A DNA stretch of 64,000 bases, taken from assembly GCA_018268955.1 (NCBI GenBank), contig JAFDVO010000011.1, positions 1-64,000 on the forward strand. The letters run 5' to 3'. The notes below the pieces were generated by a model. It was not told the DNA's origin. It was given only the letters and a program-made list of their open reading frames with translations, and searched no databases. The DNA comes from Acidobacteriota bacterium. Its GTDB lineage: Bacteria > Acidobacteriota > Vicinamibacteria > Vicinamibacterales > CAVVIG01. The position numbers and the translations under genes were made by a program. Positions 1 to 8,196 of the stretch are shown one piece after another (within the stretch, counting starts at the first letter, position 1; each line of letters starts with the position of its first letter).

Positions 1-1
1 C

Positions 2-220
2 AGCGGTCCTCTTCAGGGACTGCGCTTGCTCGGCTTCGCGGTGTGGGAACGTCGCGACGGAGGGAGAAACGTGACGTTCCCGGCTCGGCAGTACTCCGTG
101 AACGGAGAACGCCGCAGCTTCGCGCTGCTCCGTCCCACCAACGGGGACGCCAGCGTACAGGACGCAATCCGGCAGAGCATCCTCGACGCGTACAGCCGCC
201 TCGAGAGTGCGGCTTCCTGA
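2..220 (+). CDS. Small hypothetical protein, 5' end cut by window; paralogue of the protein at 4863-5180
   Basis: The reading frame is open from the window edge and ends at a stop at 218-220, giving the last 72 residues. The visible part (GFAVWERRDG, then FPARQYSVNGERR) aligns closely with the middle and end of the 105-residue protein at 4863-5180 (GFAVWRSRDG, then FPSRQFVANGERR). I recognise no named domain. Both copies sit among plasmid-like genes, which suggests a duplicated accessory gene family of the mobile element. Function unknown. Confidence 0.6.
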   Translation, partial: SGPLQGLRLLGFAVWERRDGGRNVTFPARQYSVNGERRSFALLRPTNGDASVQDAIRQSILDAYSRLESAAS

Positions 221-235
221 TCGTCCTTCGTGCTT

Positions 236-270
236 CCCAGGCGGCCGGGCTCATTGCCCCGCCGCCTGGG
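236..270 (+). terminator. Hairpin after the first gene, probable terminator
   Basis: CCCAGGCGGC (236-245) pairs perfectly with GCCGCCTGGG (261-270), and GGGC/GCCC inside extends the stem around a short loop. It starts 16 nt after the stop at 220 and lies before the next gene. No T-tract follows, so it may be a GC-only terminator or simply a strong hairpin. Confidence 0.45.
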
Positions 271-315
271 GACCCTGGCCGTCCGGTAACCTTCAGCAAA
301 GCTGGTGGAGGGCTT

Positions 316-1419
316 ATGGAAGCGTCCGTACACGCCGTCGCGCATCAGGTACCTGACCCCTTGCGAGCGGTTCCCAGTGCGCAGACCCTGAGCGTGTCGG
401 TCGTCTACCACCTCTCCGAGGCCGGCCGAAAGGCGTCGCTGATCGCTGGGGGCGACGGCAAGGGCGTCCAGCGCCTGACAGTGGAGGTGCCCTCGACGCG
501 GCTGCACCTCGTCGCCGTCGGGATGAGTGGCCAGGCCCGCCTCAAACTGCAACCGTATTTCGAGCGCGTCGATGGCCAGGTGCTGCGCCAAGACGCGCCG
601 CCCGTGTTCGATGCCCCGCCGACCGTCGAGGAACTGTTCCATCTCGCCGCGTGCAATCACGAACTGGCCCGCGAGTTCCGTTCGTCACGTGCCGAGAGCC
701 GCGACGCCTACCGCGAACGCCGCGCCGAGGTCGCTCGCGCCTTCCTGAGCGATCCGTCCCAGCGCGCCATGGCCCGACCAGCGCCAACGCCGCGTCGGTG
801 CTTCCTGGCCACGTCGTGGGGCCGGGTGATGTTCGACGCCGGGCAGGACAAGGGGCCGGCCGCCGACGTGCCTCGTGAAGCGCATCGGCGGTTCCGAGCG
901 GACGAGAGGCTTCGCAAAGAGGAGCACCTGAAGCGTCGCGCTGCGGATCAATCGCTCCATGAACAGAAGACGCGAGCCGTAGCCGAGTGGCTCGCCGCGC
1001 ACGGTTCTGACGATCAGCGCGGCCGTCACGCCGCGGGTCTCCTGCCCATCGAAGAGGTCATCGACGCGCTCGCGGACGAAGCGTTCGCCAGCGTTGCCGA
1101 CCTGCCACGGTATCCCCTGGACGGCGCCGAGCGGCTACAAGCGCACGTGCGAGGCCTGACCGGCAACGGCTCGATCGTCTTGGCACCGACCGATCTGGCG
1201 ATCGCCGGCTCGGACGCGACGGACGCGACCGCAGCCGAGTGGGCTGTCATGCAGCAGCTCAAGACGCGGCTGCCCGACGCGGACGTCAAGCTCCGCGCGC
1301 ATCGCCTGTCCTGGCGCCGCGACCCTTCGCTGCCCGGTCTCGTGATCTACGGCGTGCTCGCCACGCGCCGTGTCGGCCCGTTCATCGTGCGACGTGAGTT
1401 CGCCGTACCTGCGAGGTGA
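316..1419 (+). CDS. Hypothetical protein of the mobile element
   Basis: 367 residues if translation begins at the ATG at 316, chosen because the frame upstream runs through the preceding hairpin and reads as low-complexity Arg-rich sequence. No signal peptide or membrane segment is visible. The central third is highly charged and Arg/Glu-rich (around residues 150-230), probably helical. The C-terminal part is more ordered. I recognise no catalytic motif or known family. Its place before a DUF932 gene and a ParB-like gene is typical of plasmid or ICE maintenance regions, but that is context only. Confidence 0.5.
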   Translation: MEASVHAVAHQVPDPLRAVPSAQTLSVSVVYHLSEAGRKASLIAGGDGKGVQRLTVEVPSTRLHLVAVGMSGQARLKLQPYFERVDGQVLRQDAPPVFDAPPTVEELFHLAACNHELAREFRSSRAESRDAYRERRAEVARAFLSDPSQRAMARPAPTPRRCFLATSWGRVMFDAGQDKGPAADVPREAHRRFRADERLRKEEHLKRRAADQSLHEQKTRAVAEWLAAHGSDDQRGRHAAGLLPIEEVIDALADEAFASVADLPRYPLDGAERLQAHVRGLTGNGSIVLAPTDLAIAGSDATDATAAEWAVMQQLKTRLPDADVKLRAHRLSWRRDPSLPGLVIYGVLATRRVGPFIVRREFAVPAR

Positions 1420-1552
1420 CATCGACCACGAACTGACCGCCGCCATCTGAGTTCTCACCCTGTTGGCCAGTCCCGGCCAGCCCTCCGCATCGCCCGATGC
1501 GGAGCCACCCCGCGCACGTCGCCTCAGCGGCCACGTCGAAAGGAGTACTCAC

Positions 1553-2659
1553 ATGCACGGCACCAGTGTCTCGACCGTCAACGCGTTCACGGCCCATCGC
1601 GAATGGGCCACCAGACCGCCCGACGAACGGTTCAACTCCGTTCAAGCGCTCTACGAAGCCGCTCGCACACGGCGCATCGGCACCGAAGAGCGCGACGTCG
1701 ACACCGTGGCATTCGGGACCCAGGCCCTGACGGACGATGTCCTCGCCCTGCGCGACGGCTCGGACCGTCCGGCCGCCCTGACCCACTGGAGCTTCGAGCA
1801 GCTCGCCACCATCGCCGGCGCGCCGCCGAAGTACCTGAGGACGCTGCCCGCGTCGATCGCCTCAGCGGCGCTCAACCACGGGCTGCGGCGGCAGCGGCGG
1901 GAACAGCACCAGCTGTTTACCGACCAGGCCGCGCCGTGGACCGTGCGGGCGATCACCTCGCCGCGCTACACCCGGGTCCACCACGACGAGCTGGCCAGCC
2001 GGGTGCTCGACCTCATGGCCTCGCACCCCGCGTGGCAGTTGCCGCTCGGGTACAAGGACGGCGTGTTCGGTGGCGAACGGGTGCCCTCGGGCGCCTACCT
2101 CGGGGATCGGGACATGTTCCTCTTCCTCGTGGATGGCAACCGTGATCTCGAAGACCCCACCGACACCTCCCGGTCTGGCCTGTTCCGTGGGTTCATTCTC
2201 CGGAACAGCGATGTGGGAGCCGCCGCCCTCACCCTGGATGTGTTCTTGTTCCGCGTGGTCTGCGGCAATCACATCATCTGGGGGTTCCAGCACGTGGCCG
2301 GCTTCAGACGCCGGCACGTGGGGACGTCGATTCAGGCCGCGTGGAGTGACTCGCTTGCGAGTGTCCGCCAGGCCCTCGACGCCGACCCGTCCGCCGATCG
2401 GGCGAAGCTCCTGCGCGCCAGCGCCCAGGAGATCGCGTCGACCCGCGACGGCGTTATTGACGTCGCGGCTTCCCGGCTCGATCTGCCCCGGAAGTCCGCG
2501 TCGGAGGCCTACGGCCTGGCAGAGCAGTACGAGACGAATCCGCGTTCTGTGTGGGGCTATGTGCAGGGGCTGACACGACTTAGCCAGCAGACGCCCTGGC
2601 AGGACGGACGCTTCGCTCTCGACCGCGCCGCCAGCCGCCTCCTGACCACGGTGCATTAG
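1553..2659 (+). CDS. DUF932 family protein
   Basis: 368 residues. The ATG at 1553 follows an AAAGGAG ribosome-binding site at good spacing. The central and C-terminal parts (ITSPRYTRVHHDEL, DRDMFLFLVDG, GFILRNSDVGAAALTLDVFLFRVVCGNHIIWG) match the pattern of DUF932 proteins carried by phages, plasmids and integrative elements. The biochemical role of this family is not established. No membrane segment is seen. A 12-bp perfect hairpin follows the stop, so the gene is probably a separate transcription unit from the ParB-like gene downstream. Confidence 0.75.
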   Translation: MHGTSVSTVNAFTAHREWATRPPDERFNSVQALYEAARTRRIGTEERDVDTVAFGTQALTDDVLALRDGSDRPAALTHWSFEQLATIAGAPPKYLRTLPASIASAALNHGLRRQRREQHQLFTDQAAPWTVRAITSPRYTRVHHDELASRVLDLMASHPAWQLPLGYKDGVFGGERVPSGAYLGDRDMFLFLVDGNRDLEDPTDTSRSGLFRGFILRNSDVGAAALTLDVFLFRVVCGNHIIWGFQHVAGFRRRHVGTSIQAAWSDSLASVRQALDADPSADRAKLLRASAQEIASTRDGVIDVAASRLDLPRKSASEAYGLAEQYETNPRSVWGYVQGLTRLSQQTPWQDGRFALDRAASRLLTTVH

Positions 2660-2670
2660 CCGTGGCCTGA

Positions 2671-2699
2671 AGCCGTGCGGACCCAGCGTCCGCACGGCT
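2671..2699 (+). terminator. Perfect 12-bp hairpin after the DUF932 gene
   Basis: AGCCGTGCGGAC (2671-2682) and GTCCGCACGGCT (2688-2699) form a perfect stem with a 5-nt loop, 11 nt after the DUF932 stop. No U-rich tail follows, so it is terminator-like by position and stability only. Confidence 0.5.
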
Positions 2700-2828
2700 C
2701 CACCCTCCCAACCCACAACTCGAGACGGGTCGATCCAGGTCCGCCCGTCCCATTGCGCGAATGGTCCGTCGCGCGGCTCGACGTCGGCGCCCCAGCGGCC
2801 CCGACGTCTTTTTACCCGAGGTGTCCCC

Positions 2829-4199
2829 ATGCGTGAGTTCAGACAACTAGAGACGAACGTGATCCACGAATCGTCGACCAACCCCCGGCGGTCATTCTCA
2901 GAGACGGGGCTCGACGAACTGACGGCGAGCGTGCGCCGGCACGGCGTGCTGCAGCCGATTCTCGTACGCCCGAACGGGAACGGGTTCGTCCTCATCGCGG
3001 GTGCGCGGCGGCTGCGCGCGGCGAAGCTCGCGGGCTGCGAGTCGGTACCCGCGCGCGTGCTCGATCTCGACGATGCCGCGGCCGACGAGGCCACGATCAT
3101 CGAGAACCTCCATCGTGAGGACATCCACCCGCTCGACGAAGGCGTCAGCTACCAGCGCCTCGTGTCGGCGGGCCGGACGATCGAGGACATCGCCGCGGCG
3201 CTCGGCAAGTCGAAGGGCTACGTCTATCAGCGCATCAGCCTGACGCGGCTCGTGCCGAAGGTCCAGGACCTCCTGGCCCGCGACATCCTGCCGCTTATCT
3301 ACGCGCTGAAGATCGCCGTGGTTCCTGCCGAGCAGCAGGAGGAGGCGTTGACCCAGTGCTTCCGCCCTCTCTTCCGTGACGAGGAAGCGCGACGCGACCA
3401 GCTCGAACCGCTGGCGCAGCTCACGGCGTGGATCGAGAAGACCGTTCGCCTGAACCCGCGCAGCGAAGACACCCAGGTGTTGCTGCCTGCGCTGGCCGAG
3501 CAGGTGGAATCCGTCGAGCAGGAGCGCGACGCCTCGGTGATCGCGCTCTCGACACTGCACTTCCACACGGACAAGGCCGACCCGAAACCGATTCTGGCTA
3601 AGAGCTGGAAGCCGGCGGAGGGGAAGGACCGCTGTAGCCACGCACGGCCTGGCGTCATCGTGCTCGGCGACGGACAGGGCACGTTCCTGCAGGTCTGCAT
3701 CGCGAAGAAGGCGTGCGAAAAGCACTGGGGGCGCCCGAAGCCGGCGTCGTCAGGGCCGACGCCAGATCAGGCGGAGCAGGCCGAGGCACGGCGTCAGCAG
3801 GAAGAGACGTGGGCCAGACAGCGGGAGGAACAAGAGCGGTGGCGCAGCGAACTGCGCCCCCGTGCCGTCCGGCTCATCGCCGAGCGAGCCGCGAAGCTCC
3901 CCTGGTCGCCCATGCTGCTGCGACTGCTGCTCGAGGACATCCGTCCAGACGAGTTGTTCCTCGAGGTGCTCGGGAGGCCGGATCGCATCGCCGTCAAGCA
4001 CTACCCGCGAGCGCTGGCGATCGCACTGGCCCTGCGGCATTCCTGGCAGCGGCACGACCTGCTCACGTTCAGTAAGCGGCTCGGCGTAAAGGTGACGTCC
4101 AAGGACCTCGCCGACACGCCAGCTCCACCTCCCGCCGATGGCGAGGCGCCCAGCGCGCCGGCACGTGCGAGGAAGACGCCGCCGCGCGCAGAGCGCTGA
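2829..4199 (+). CDS. ParB/RepB/Spo0J-like partition or nucleoid protein
   Basis: 456 residues. Residues about 8-110 form a ParB N-terminal domain: NPRR near the start, then GVLQPILVRPNG, IAGARRLRAAKLAG and the box ENLHREDIHPLDEG. An HTH follows (IEDIAAALGKSKGYVYQRISLTRLV). The C-terminal half is a long extension with a charged Gln/Glu/Arg-rich helix (about 300-345), unlike the short dimerisation domain of chromosomal ParB. ParB proteins bind parS-like sites and use CTP to segregate DNA; no ParA is visible here, so it may be an accessory ParB-like regulator of the mobile element. ATG start; preceded by a DUF932 gene. Confidence 0.8.
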   Translation: MREFRQLETNVIHESSTNPRRSFSETGLDELTASVRRHGVLQPILVRPNGNGFVLIAGARRLRAAKLAGCESVPARVLDLDDAAADEATIIENLHREDIHPLDEGVSYQRLVSAGRTIEDIAAALGKSKGYVYQRISLTRLVPKVQDLLARDILPLIYALKIAVVPAEQQEEALTQCFRPLFRDEEARRDQLEPLAQLTAWIEKTVRLNPRSEDTQVLLPALAEQVESVEQERDASVIALSTLHFHTDKADPKPILAKSWKPAEGKDRCSHARPGVIVLGDGQGTFLQVCIAKKACEKHWGRPKPASSGPTPDQAEQAEARRQQEETWARQREEQERWRSELRPRAVRLIAERAAKLPWSPMLLRLLLEDIRPDELFLEVLGRPDRIAVKHYPRALAIALALRHSWQRHDLLTFSKRLGVKVTSKDLADTPAPPPADGEAPSAPARARKTPPRAER

Positions 4200-4304
4200 G
4201 GCCCTCGGCCGAGCGCCGCTCACGGACAGAACCGTGGGCGGCGCACGTGGGGCAATCACCGCATGGTGCAGACGATACACCGGGCATCACGCCGTGGATT
4301 CTCG

Positions 4305-4389
4305 GGCTCGCCTCGCCGTCGTCAAGGCTCGTCGCTGCGCTCCGACCCGCGGTGCGGGCTGCGGCCTTGACGATCGGCTCGGGCGAGCC
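4305..4389. repeat. Large structured inverted repeat in the 4200-4466 intergenic region
   Basis: Nested complementary arms: GGCTCGCC (4305-4312) with GGCGAGCC (4382-4389), CGTCAAGGC (4320-4328) with GCCTTGACG (4364-4372), and CCCGC/GCGGG around GGT at 4346-4358. The 267-nt gap between the ParB-like gene and the next gene contains no convincing coding frame. It could be a structured RNA, a REP-like element or a transposon relic. Confidence 0.5.
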
Positions 4390-4466
4390 TCGGTCCTGGC
4401 ATTTACGTGATGCCCGGCGGAATCCGCCCGGGCAGGCATTCGGAACTTGATTCAGGGAGAACCACC

Positions 4467-4826
4467 ATGACCGACAGATCGACGCCGAGTATCGAAGTGA
4501 CGATCGGTCGGCAGACGCGCCTCTATCACGCGTTCATCACCACCGCGCCTGCCGTCCTCGACGCCCCCTCCACCGTGACGCTCTACGCCGGCCCCCTCAA
4601 GGACATCGCCGGCCTGGCGGCGGACGACCTCGCGCTCGACGCCGAGAAGGCCGGCACGCCCTCGAGGCTCGTGCTCATCGACACCACCGAACTCGGATGG
4701 CAGCGCGCTCGTTGCCGCGCCAAGTCGCACCGCCTGTCGCCGGCCGATCCCGTCCTGGTCGGCTTCACCACCTTGCAGCAGTGGCTCTGGCAGCGACTGC
4801 AGATGACGCAACTGGCGACTGCCTGA
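4467..4826 (+). CDS. Small hypothetical protein of the mobile element
   Basis: 119 residues from the ATG at 4467, which has an AGGGAGA ribosome-binding site 7 nt upstream. No signal peptide, membrane helix or known motif is visible. The middle (TPSRLVLIDTTELGWQRARCRAKSHRL) looks like a compact mixed alpha/beta fold. It lies between the ParB-like gene and the 105-residue paralogue and is probably co-transcribed with the latter (36-nt gap). Function unknown. Confidence 0.55.
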   Translation: MTDRSTPSIEVTIGRQTRLYHAFITTAPAVLDAPSTVTLYAGPLKDIAGLAADDLALDAEKAGTPSRLVLIDTTELGWQRARCRAKSHRLSPADPVLVGFTTLQQWLWQRLQMTQLATA

Positions 4827-4862
4827 CGGGCAGCGCCGCAACCGCACTCAGGAGACCGGGCC

Positions 4863-5180
4863 ATGACGAACATCAGCATTCACATCCAGAAGACGAACGG
4901 CCAAGCGGCGCCCGGCAAGCTGGCGGACGCCGAGATCCACTTCAACGGCGGCGAACTCGACGGACTGAAGCTCGTGGGATTCGCCGTATGGCGCAGCCGC
5001 GACGGCCACGGCGAGGACGTCAGCTTCCCGTCGCGCCAGTTCGTGGCCAACGGGGAGCGCCGAACGTTCCCGTTGCTCCGGTGGATTGCCGACCGGGAAG
5101 CGCAGGCCAAGCTCGCGGGCGTGGTGCTGAGGGCATACCGGTCCGAGCAGACCGTCAACCGAGAGATCGCGGCGCAGTAG
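4863..5180 (+). CDS. Small hypothetical protein, paralogue of the partial gene at the left edge
   Basis: 105 residues, ATG start preceded by AGGAGACC. The sequence has an N-terminal beta-rich part (MTNISIHIQKTNG), a GFAVWRSRDG segment and FPSRQFVANGERR, all shared with the 72-residue C-terminal piece at 2-220. The two genes flank the hypothetical/DUF932/ParB-like group, as in an internally duplicated accessory module. No enzyme or DNA-binding motif is seen. Confidence 0.6.
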   Translation: MTNISIHIQKTNGQAAPGKLADAEIHFNGGELDGLKLVGFAVWRSRDGHGEDVSFPSRQFVANGERRTFPLLRWIADREAQAKLAGVVLRAYRSEQTVNREIAAQ

Positions 5181-5229
5181 CGCATTTCGGAGGCCGGGCG
5201 GGTGACACCGCTCGGCCCCTGCGAGGGCG

Positions 5230-5529
5230 ATGATGCAAGCAAGCGAGCAACGTGAACCCTTCGAGGAGCGCCACTTCACCGTTCCGGAACTGGCGGAGAT
5301 GTGGAACCTATCACGGGAATTTGTCCGGCAGGTCGTCCAGAGTGAGCCCGGCGTGACCGAGTGGGTGCGGCAACAGCCAGGACGTCGGCGATATCGTGTG
5401 CTGCGCGTGCCCCAGTCCGTGGCGGAACGGCTCTACAACCGAGCGCTTGGAAAGGCTGAAGACTGCGCAACCCGCACGTCGAATGGAACCTGGGATCAGC
5501 AACCGAATCATCGTCGGCGCAGCCGCTAG
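5230..5529 (+). CDS. Small helix-turn-helix protein, possible excisionase-type regulator
   Basis: 99 residues; ATG at 5230 or 5233. Residues about 14-60 (HFTVPELAEMWNLSREFVRQVVQ, then GRRRYRVLRVPQSVAERLY) resemble the winged HTH of excisionase/MerR-like domains: a helix entering a turn, a recognition helix and a basic wing. The C-terminal 30 residues are polar and probably disordered. On an element with a tyrosine recombinase, such a protein could be a recombination directionality factor or transcription regulator. The family call rests on pattern only. Confidence 0.55.
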   Translation: MMQASEQREPFEERHFTVPELAEMWNLSREFVRQVVQSEPGVTEWVRQQPGRRRYRVLRVPQSVAERLYNRALGKAEDCATRTSNGTWDQQPNHRRRSR

Positions 5530-5613
5530 TCGACGCACATCTTCGGCCTCTGACATCGGCAGCGAATGGCGGGCGAGCCTGATGCTCACGCGATCGAACC
5601 TCGTTAAGCCGCG

Positions 5614-6123
5614 TCAGATCGCCTGGAAGGGATTCTCGTCGGCCGTCGGGCCGTACACCGACGGCAGTGGCACGTCGAGCAGGCGGAGGTACACAGTGAG
5701 CTGGCCGCGGTGGTGATACCAGTGATTGAAGAGGAGCGAGCGCAGTGCCCCGGCCCGCGGAATCTCGAGCAGCGTCTGGGAACCGGACTTGAGCGACCAC
5801 ATGTGGACGGCCCGATCGTCGAGGAGAGCCTCGAAGTACGCCGTCGCTGCTGACAGGCTCTTGTCCAACGCGCCGAGCAACTCGGCTCGTGACGCACCCT
5901 CCGGTGTGCCGCTGGCCGCAACGCTGACATCGAGATCATCGCCGCTAACAAAGCCGACGACCTGCCGAGGCAGTGTCGCGACGTGCATCGCCAGCTGGCC
6001 GAGTGACATGGACTTCGGATGGGGACGCCACGTCAGCCTGTCTTCAGGAACGCGCTCGAGCACGCGGCGAGTGGTTGCGGTTTCAGCCATCAGCTCCTGC
6101 GCGAACGATGCCCCGATCGTCAT
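5614..6123 (-). CDS. DinB family protein
   Basis: 169 residues from the ATG at 6123, chosen because AGGGAGGG precedes it at 6-nt spacing. DinB-like four-helix-bundle proteins are metal-binding and often act as thiol-dependent transferases or hydrolases; the true reaction here is unknown. Family features are the putative metal ligand His in MSLGQLAMHVATLP and the C-terminal LLFNHWYHHRGQLTVYLRLLDVPLPSVYGPTADE, with its H-x-H-x-G pattern. It is divergent from the ECF sigma gene; no promoter of the sigma type is seen in its direction. Confidence 0.8.
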   Translation of the reverse strand: MTIGASFAQELMAETATTRRVLERVPEDRLTWRPHPKSMSLGQLAMHVATLPRQVVGFVSGDDLDVSVAASGTPEGASRAELLGALDKSLSAATAYFEALLDDRAVHMWSLKSGSQTLLEIPRAGALRSLLFNHWYHHRGQLTVYLRLLDVPLPSVYGPTADENPFQAI

Positions 6124-6169
6124 GTGCGAACCCTCCCTGCGCCCTGCGAAATGTCGATCCCAACCGATG

Positions 6170-6198
6170 TGTAAGATGTCTGCCTGACCGGTCACTCA
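6170..6198 (+). promoter_or_regulatory. ECF promoter of the sigma/anti-sigma operon (type A motif)
   Basis: TGTAAG at 6170-6175, 17 nt, CACTCA at 6193-6198, ending 58 nt before the sigma GTG. The same TGTAAG-N17-CAC layout precedes the TVP38, ynjB-like and TonB-receptor genes, and an N16 version precedes the thioredoxin gene. A matching site before the sigma gene itself suggests autoregulation, as is usual for ECF factors. Confidence 0.7.
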
Positions 6199-6256
6199 TC
6201 ATAAGCGAGCGACACGCGCCCCGGGGTTCGGACGACCTGAACCGTACAATGGGAGG

Positions 6257-6841
6257 GTGCCATTCGACAAACAGGTGCTACTGGAGCAACTCCGCGCGCG
6301 CAATTCGCAAGCGCTGCACGACGTGGTCGAGCAGCATGCCCGGCGACTGTACCGTTCGGCAAGGGCCATGGGATTTTCAGCCACAGAAGCGGACGATCTG
6401 TCACAGGAGGTGTTCGTGACCTTTCTGGAGACCCTCGACCGCTTCGAGGGTCGGTCGAGCGTCAGCACGTGGCTGTTCGGTATCTTGCATCACAAGGTGC
6501 AGGAGCGACGCCGGGTCGTTGTGCGCGACCAACGTGCCGATCCGATCGACGAGATCTTCGAGGCGTCCTTCGATGCCCACGGCTCCTGGACGAAGCCGCC
6601 CATCGCTGCCGATCGGCTTGCGGCGTCGCGTCAGGTCTCGGCGGCTCTCGCCGAATGCCTGGACGGCTTGCCGGATCAGCAGCGTGCCGTGTTTCACTTC
6701 AGGGAGGTGGAAGGATTGTCGACAGCGGAAGTCGGCGAACTGGTTGGCTGCACGACGAATCACGTCGGGGTGTTGTTCCACCGGGCCCGCACACGACTGC
6801 GCGGGTGCCTCGAGGGCAAGGGCTGGGGAGCGTCGCGATGA
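6257..6841 (+). CDS. ECF RNA polymerase sigma factor, block A
   Basis: 194 residues with the two-domain ECF layout. Region 2 is about residues 20-90 (ATEADDLSQEVFVTFLETLDRFEG, then VSTWLFGILHHKVQERRR). Region 4 is about 130-185 (CLDGLPDQQRAVFHFREVEGLSTAEVGELVGCTTNHVGVLFHRARTRLR). The GTG at 6257 is abutted directly by GGGAGG, too close for a normal ribosome-binding site, so the exact start is uncertain. It overlaps the downstream zinc-finger anti-sigma gene by ATGA. Five similar promoter sites at 6170, 10516, 10572, 18042 and 18098 make it the likely master regulator of 6.2-19.1 kb. Confidence 0.9.
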   Translation: MPFDKQVLLEQLRARNSQALHDVVEQHARRLYRSARAMGFSATEADDLSQEVFVTFLETLDRFEGRSSVSTWLFGILHHKVQERRRVVVRDQRADPIDEIFEASFDAHGSWTKPPIAADRLAASRQVSAALAECLDGLPDQQRAVFHFREVEGLSTAEVGELVGCTTNHVGVLFHRARTRLRGCLEGKGWGASR

Positions 6842-7071
6842 AGAGCTGCAAGGATGTGTCGTATCAGCTGTCGACCGGTGACCTGGCCCACACATCGCTG
6901 GTCGAACGCATCGGCGTGTGGCTGCACCTGGCCATGTGCCGGAACTGCCGGGCCTTCAGCCGCCAGCTCGGTGCAATGGCCAGAGCCGCTCGTGGCGCCG
7001 CGTCGGCGACCGAAGCGGAACCCCGCGAATCGTTCGAACGGGAGATCGTCGAGCGCCTGCGTCAGCGCTGA
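6838..7071 (+). CDS. Short zinc-finger anti-sigma factor
   Basis: 77 residues; its ATG overlaps the sigma stop (ATGA), the classic sigma/anti-sigma arrangement. The zinc-binding anti-sigma signature H-x3-C-x2-C is present as HLAMCRNC, with an earlier Cys in MKSCKDVSYQL. There is no transmembrane segment or sensor domain, so this is a soluble one-domain anti-sigma of the zf-HC2/ZAS type. Release would have to come through the zinc site (oxidation or metal exchange) rather than through proteolysis of a membrane protein. Its stop overlaps by 10 nt the 3' end of the convergent flavoprotein gene. Confidence 0.85.
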   Translation: MKSCKDVSYQLSTGDLAHTSLVERIGVWLHLAMCRNCRAFSRQLGAMARAARGAASATEAEPRESFEREIVERLRQR

Positions 7072-8192
7072 AACTGCGCCACGAAGCGCGTGTCGATCGT
7101 GTCCTTGAGCCAGCGGCACCAGCGCCCTCCGAACGCGAGGCCGTGCCACTCGCCGATCGCCTGACCGCCGCCGGCATTGAGCAGCTTCAGAAATGACCGC
7201 TGTGGTGTGAAGGATTGCAGCGGCCGCCCCTCCAGGCTCCGCCGCAGATTCTCGAGCAATACCGGTCCCTGACGCACCGCGTAGACGCCCGCCTTCGCAG
7301 CACGCTGCCCCTGGAGCGAGCCGGCATCACCAACCGCAAAAACACGTGAATCTCCGATGCTCTGCAACGTATCGGTGGTGGCCAGAAATCCGTCACCATC
7401 CTTCGGCAGGTCGATGACGTCCAGGACGGGTCGCGGAGAGGCTCCCGTTGCCAAGATGACAAGATCCGCCTCGACGACCGTGCGGTCCCCGACGTGAACG
7501 TGCTGGTCGGTGACCGACACAACGCGGCCGGCGAGGCGCGAGACGCCAGCGCGGTCGAGCGCTGCTGAAGCTCGACGAACTAAACCTGCGCCGCCGTCCG
7601 GCAGGATCTGTCCTTCGGACACCAGGGTGTACTCAGCCTCCCGACCGGTGGTCGCCTGCACGAATGACGGCAGGCACAAGGCGATCTCCACACCGGCGGC
7701 TCCTCCACCGACCACGGCGACACGGAGCGCGCCCTTTCCAGTTGGCGCCTGTGTCAGCGCGTGCCGCAGGCGAGCCAGAAACGTCTGCATCGGCTTGATG
7801 GCGATGACGTGTGCTCCAGCGTCGAACGCGATGTCGCCTGTGGACGGCTCGGAGCCGACCCCGACGGACAGCAGATCGAAGTGGACAGGTGGAGCCCCCG
7901 ACATCCGCAGCTCACGCGCCGATAGGTCCGCGTGCGTCACCTGTCCCACCACGAGGCGTGCACCGGCAGAGTCGCAGAGCGGCGCCAGCGGCACCTCCAT
8001 CGCGGCGGGCGGATAGTCGCCGGCCAGCGCGCCCGTCAACATGCCCGAATACGTGGCGACCGGGAAATCCGACACGCACGTCAGTGTGATGCCCGGTCGT
8101 GGCTGGTCCTGCCAGTGCCTGAGCACGTGCAGATGCGTGTGACCGGCGCCCAGCAGGACGATGGCGCGCGGGCGTGAGGGAGCGCGCTGCAT
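7062..8192 (-). CDS. FAD/NAD(P)-dependent oxidoreductase, type II NADH dehydrogenase-like (SelD-N-like family)
   Basis: 376 residues from the ATG at 8192, four bases after the upstream stop. FAD-binding GAGHTHLHVLRHW lies at the N-terminus; the second Rossmann motif VAVVGGGAAGVEIAL is near residue 165; the C-terminal FAD signature is DSRVFAVGDAG. The G-G/A-G-H-x-H-x-H-V-L-R start is the hallmark of the flavoprotein family found alone or fused to the N-terminus of selenophosphate synthetase SelD; no SelD is present here. Last gene of the operon TVP38 - MerA-like - this gene. Likely membrane-associated; substrate unknown. Confidence 0.8.
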   Translation of the reverse strand: MQRAPSRPRAIVLLGAGHTHLHVLRHWQDQPRPGITLTCVSDFPVATYSGMLTGALAGDYPPAAMEVPLAPLCDSAGARLVVGQVTHADLSARELRMSGAPPVHFDLLSVGVGSEPSTGDIAFDAGAHVIAIKPMQTFLARLRHALTQAPTGKGALRVAVVGGGAAGVEIALCLPSFVQATTGREAEYTLVSEGQILPDGGAGLVRRASAALDRAGVSRLAGRVVSVTDQHVHVGDRTVVEADLVILATGASPRPVLDVIDLPKDGDGFLATTDTLQSIGDSRVFAVGDAGSLQGQRAAKAGVYAVRQGPVLLENLRRSLEGRPLQSFTPQRSFLKLLNAGGGQAIGEWHGLAFGGRWCRWLKDTIDTRFVAQFQR

Positions 8193-8196
8193 GGTC

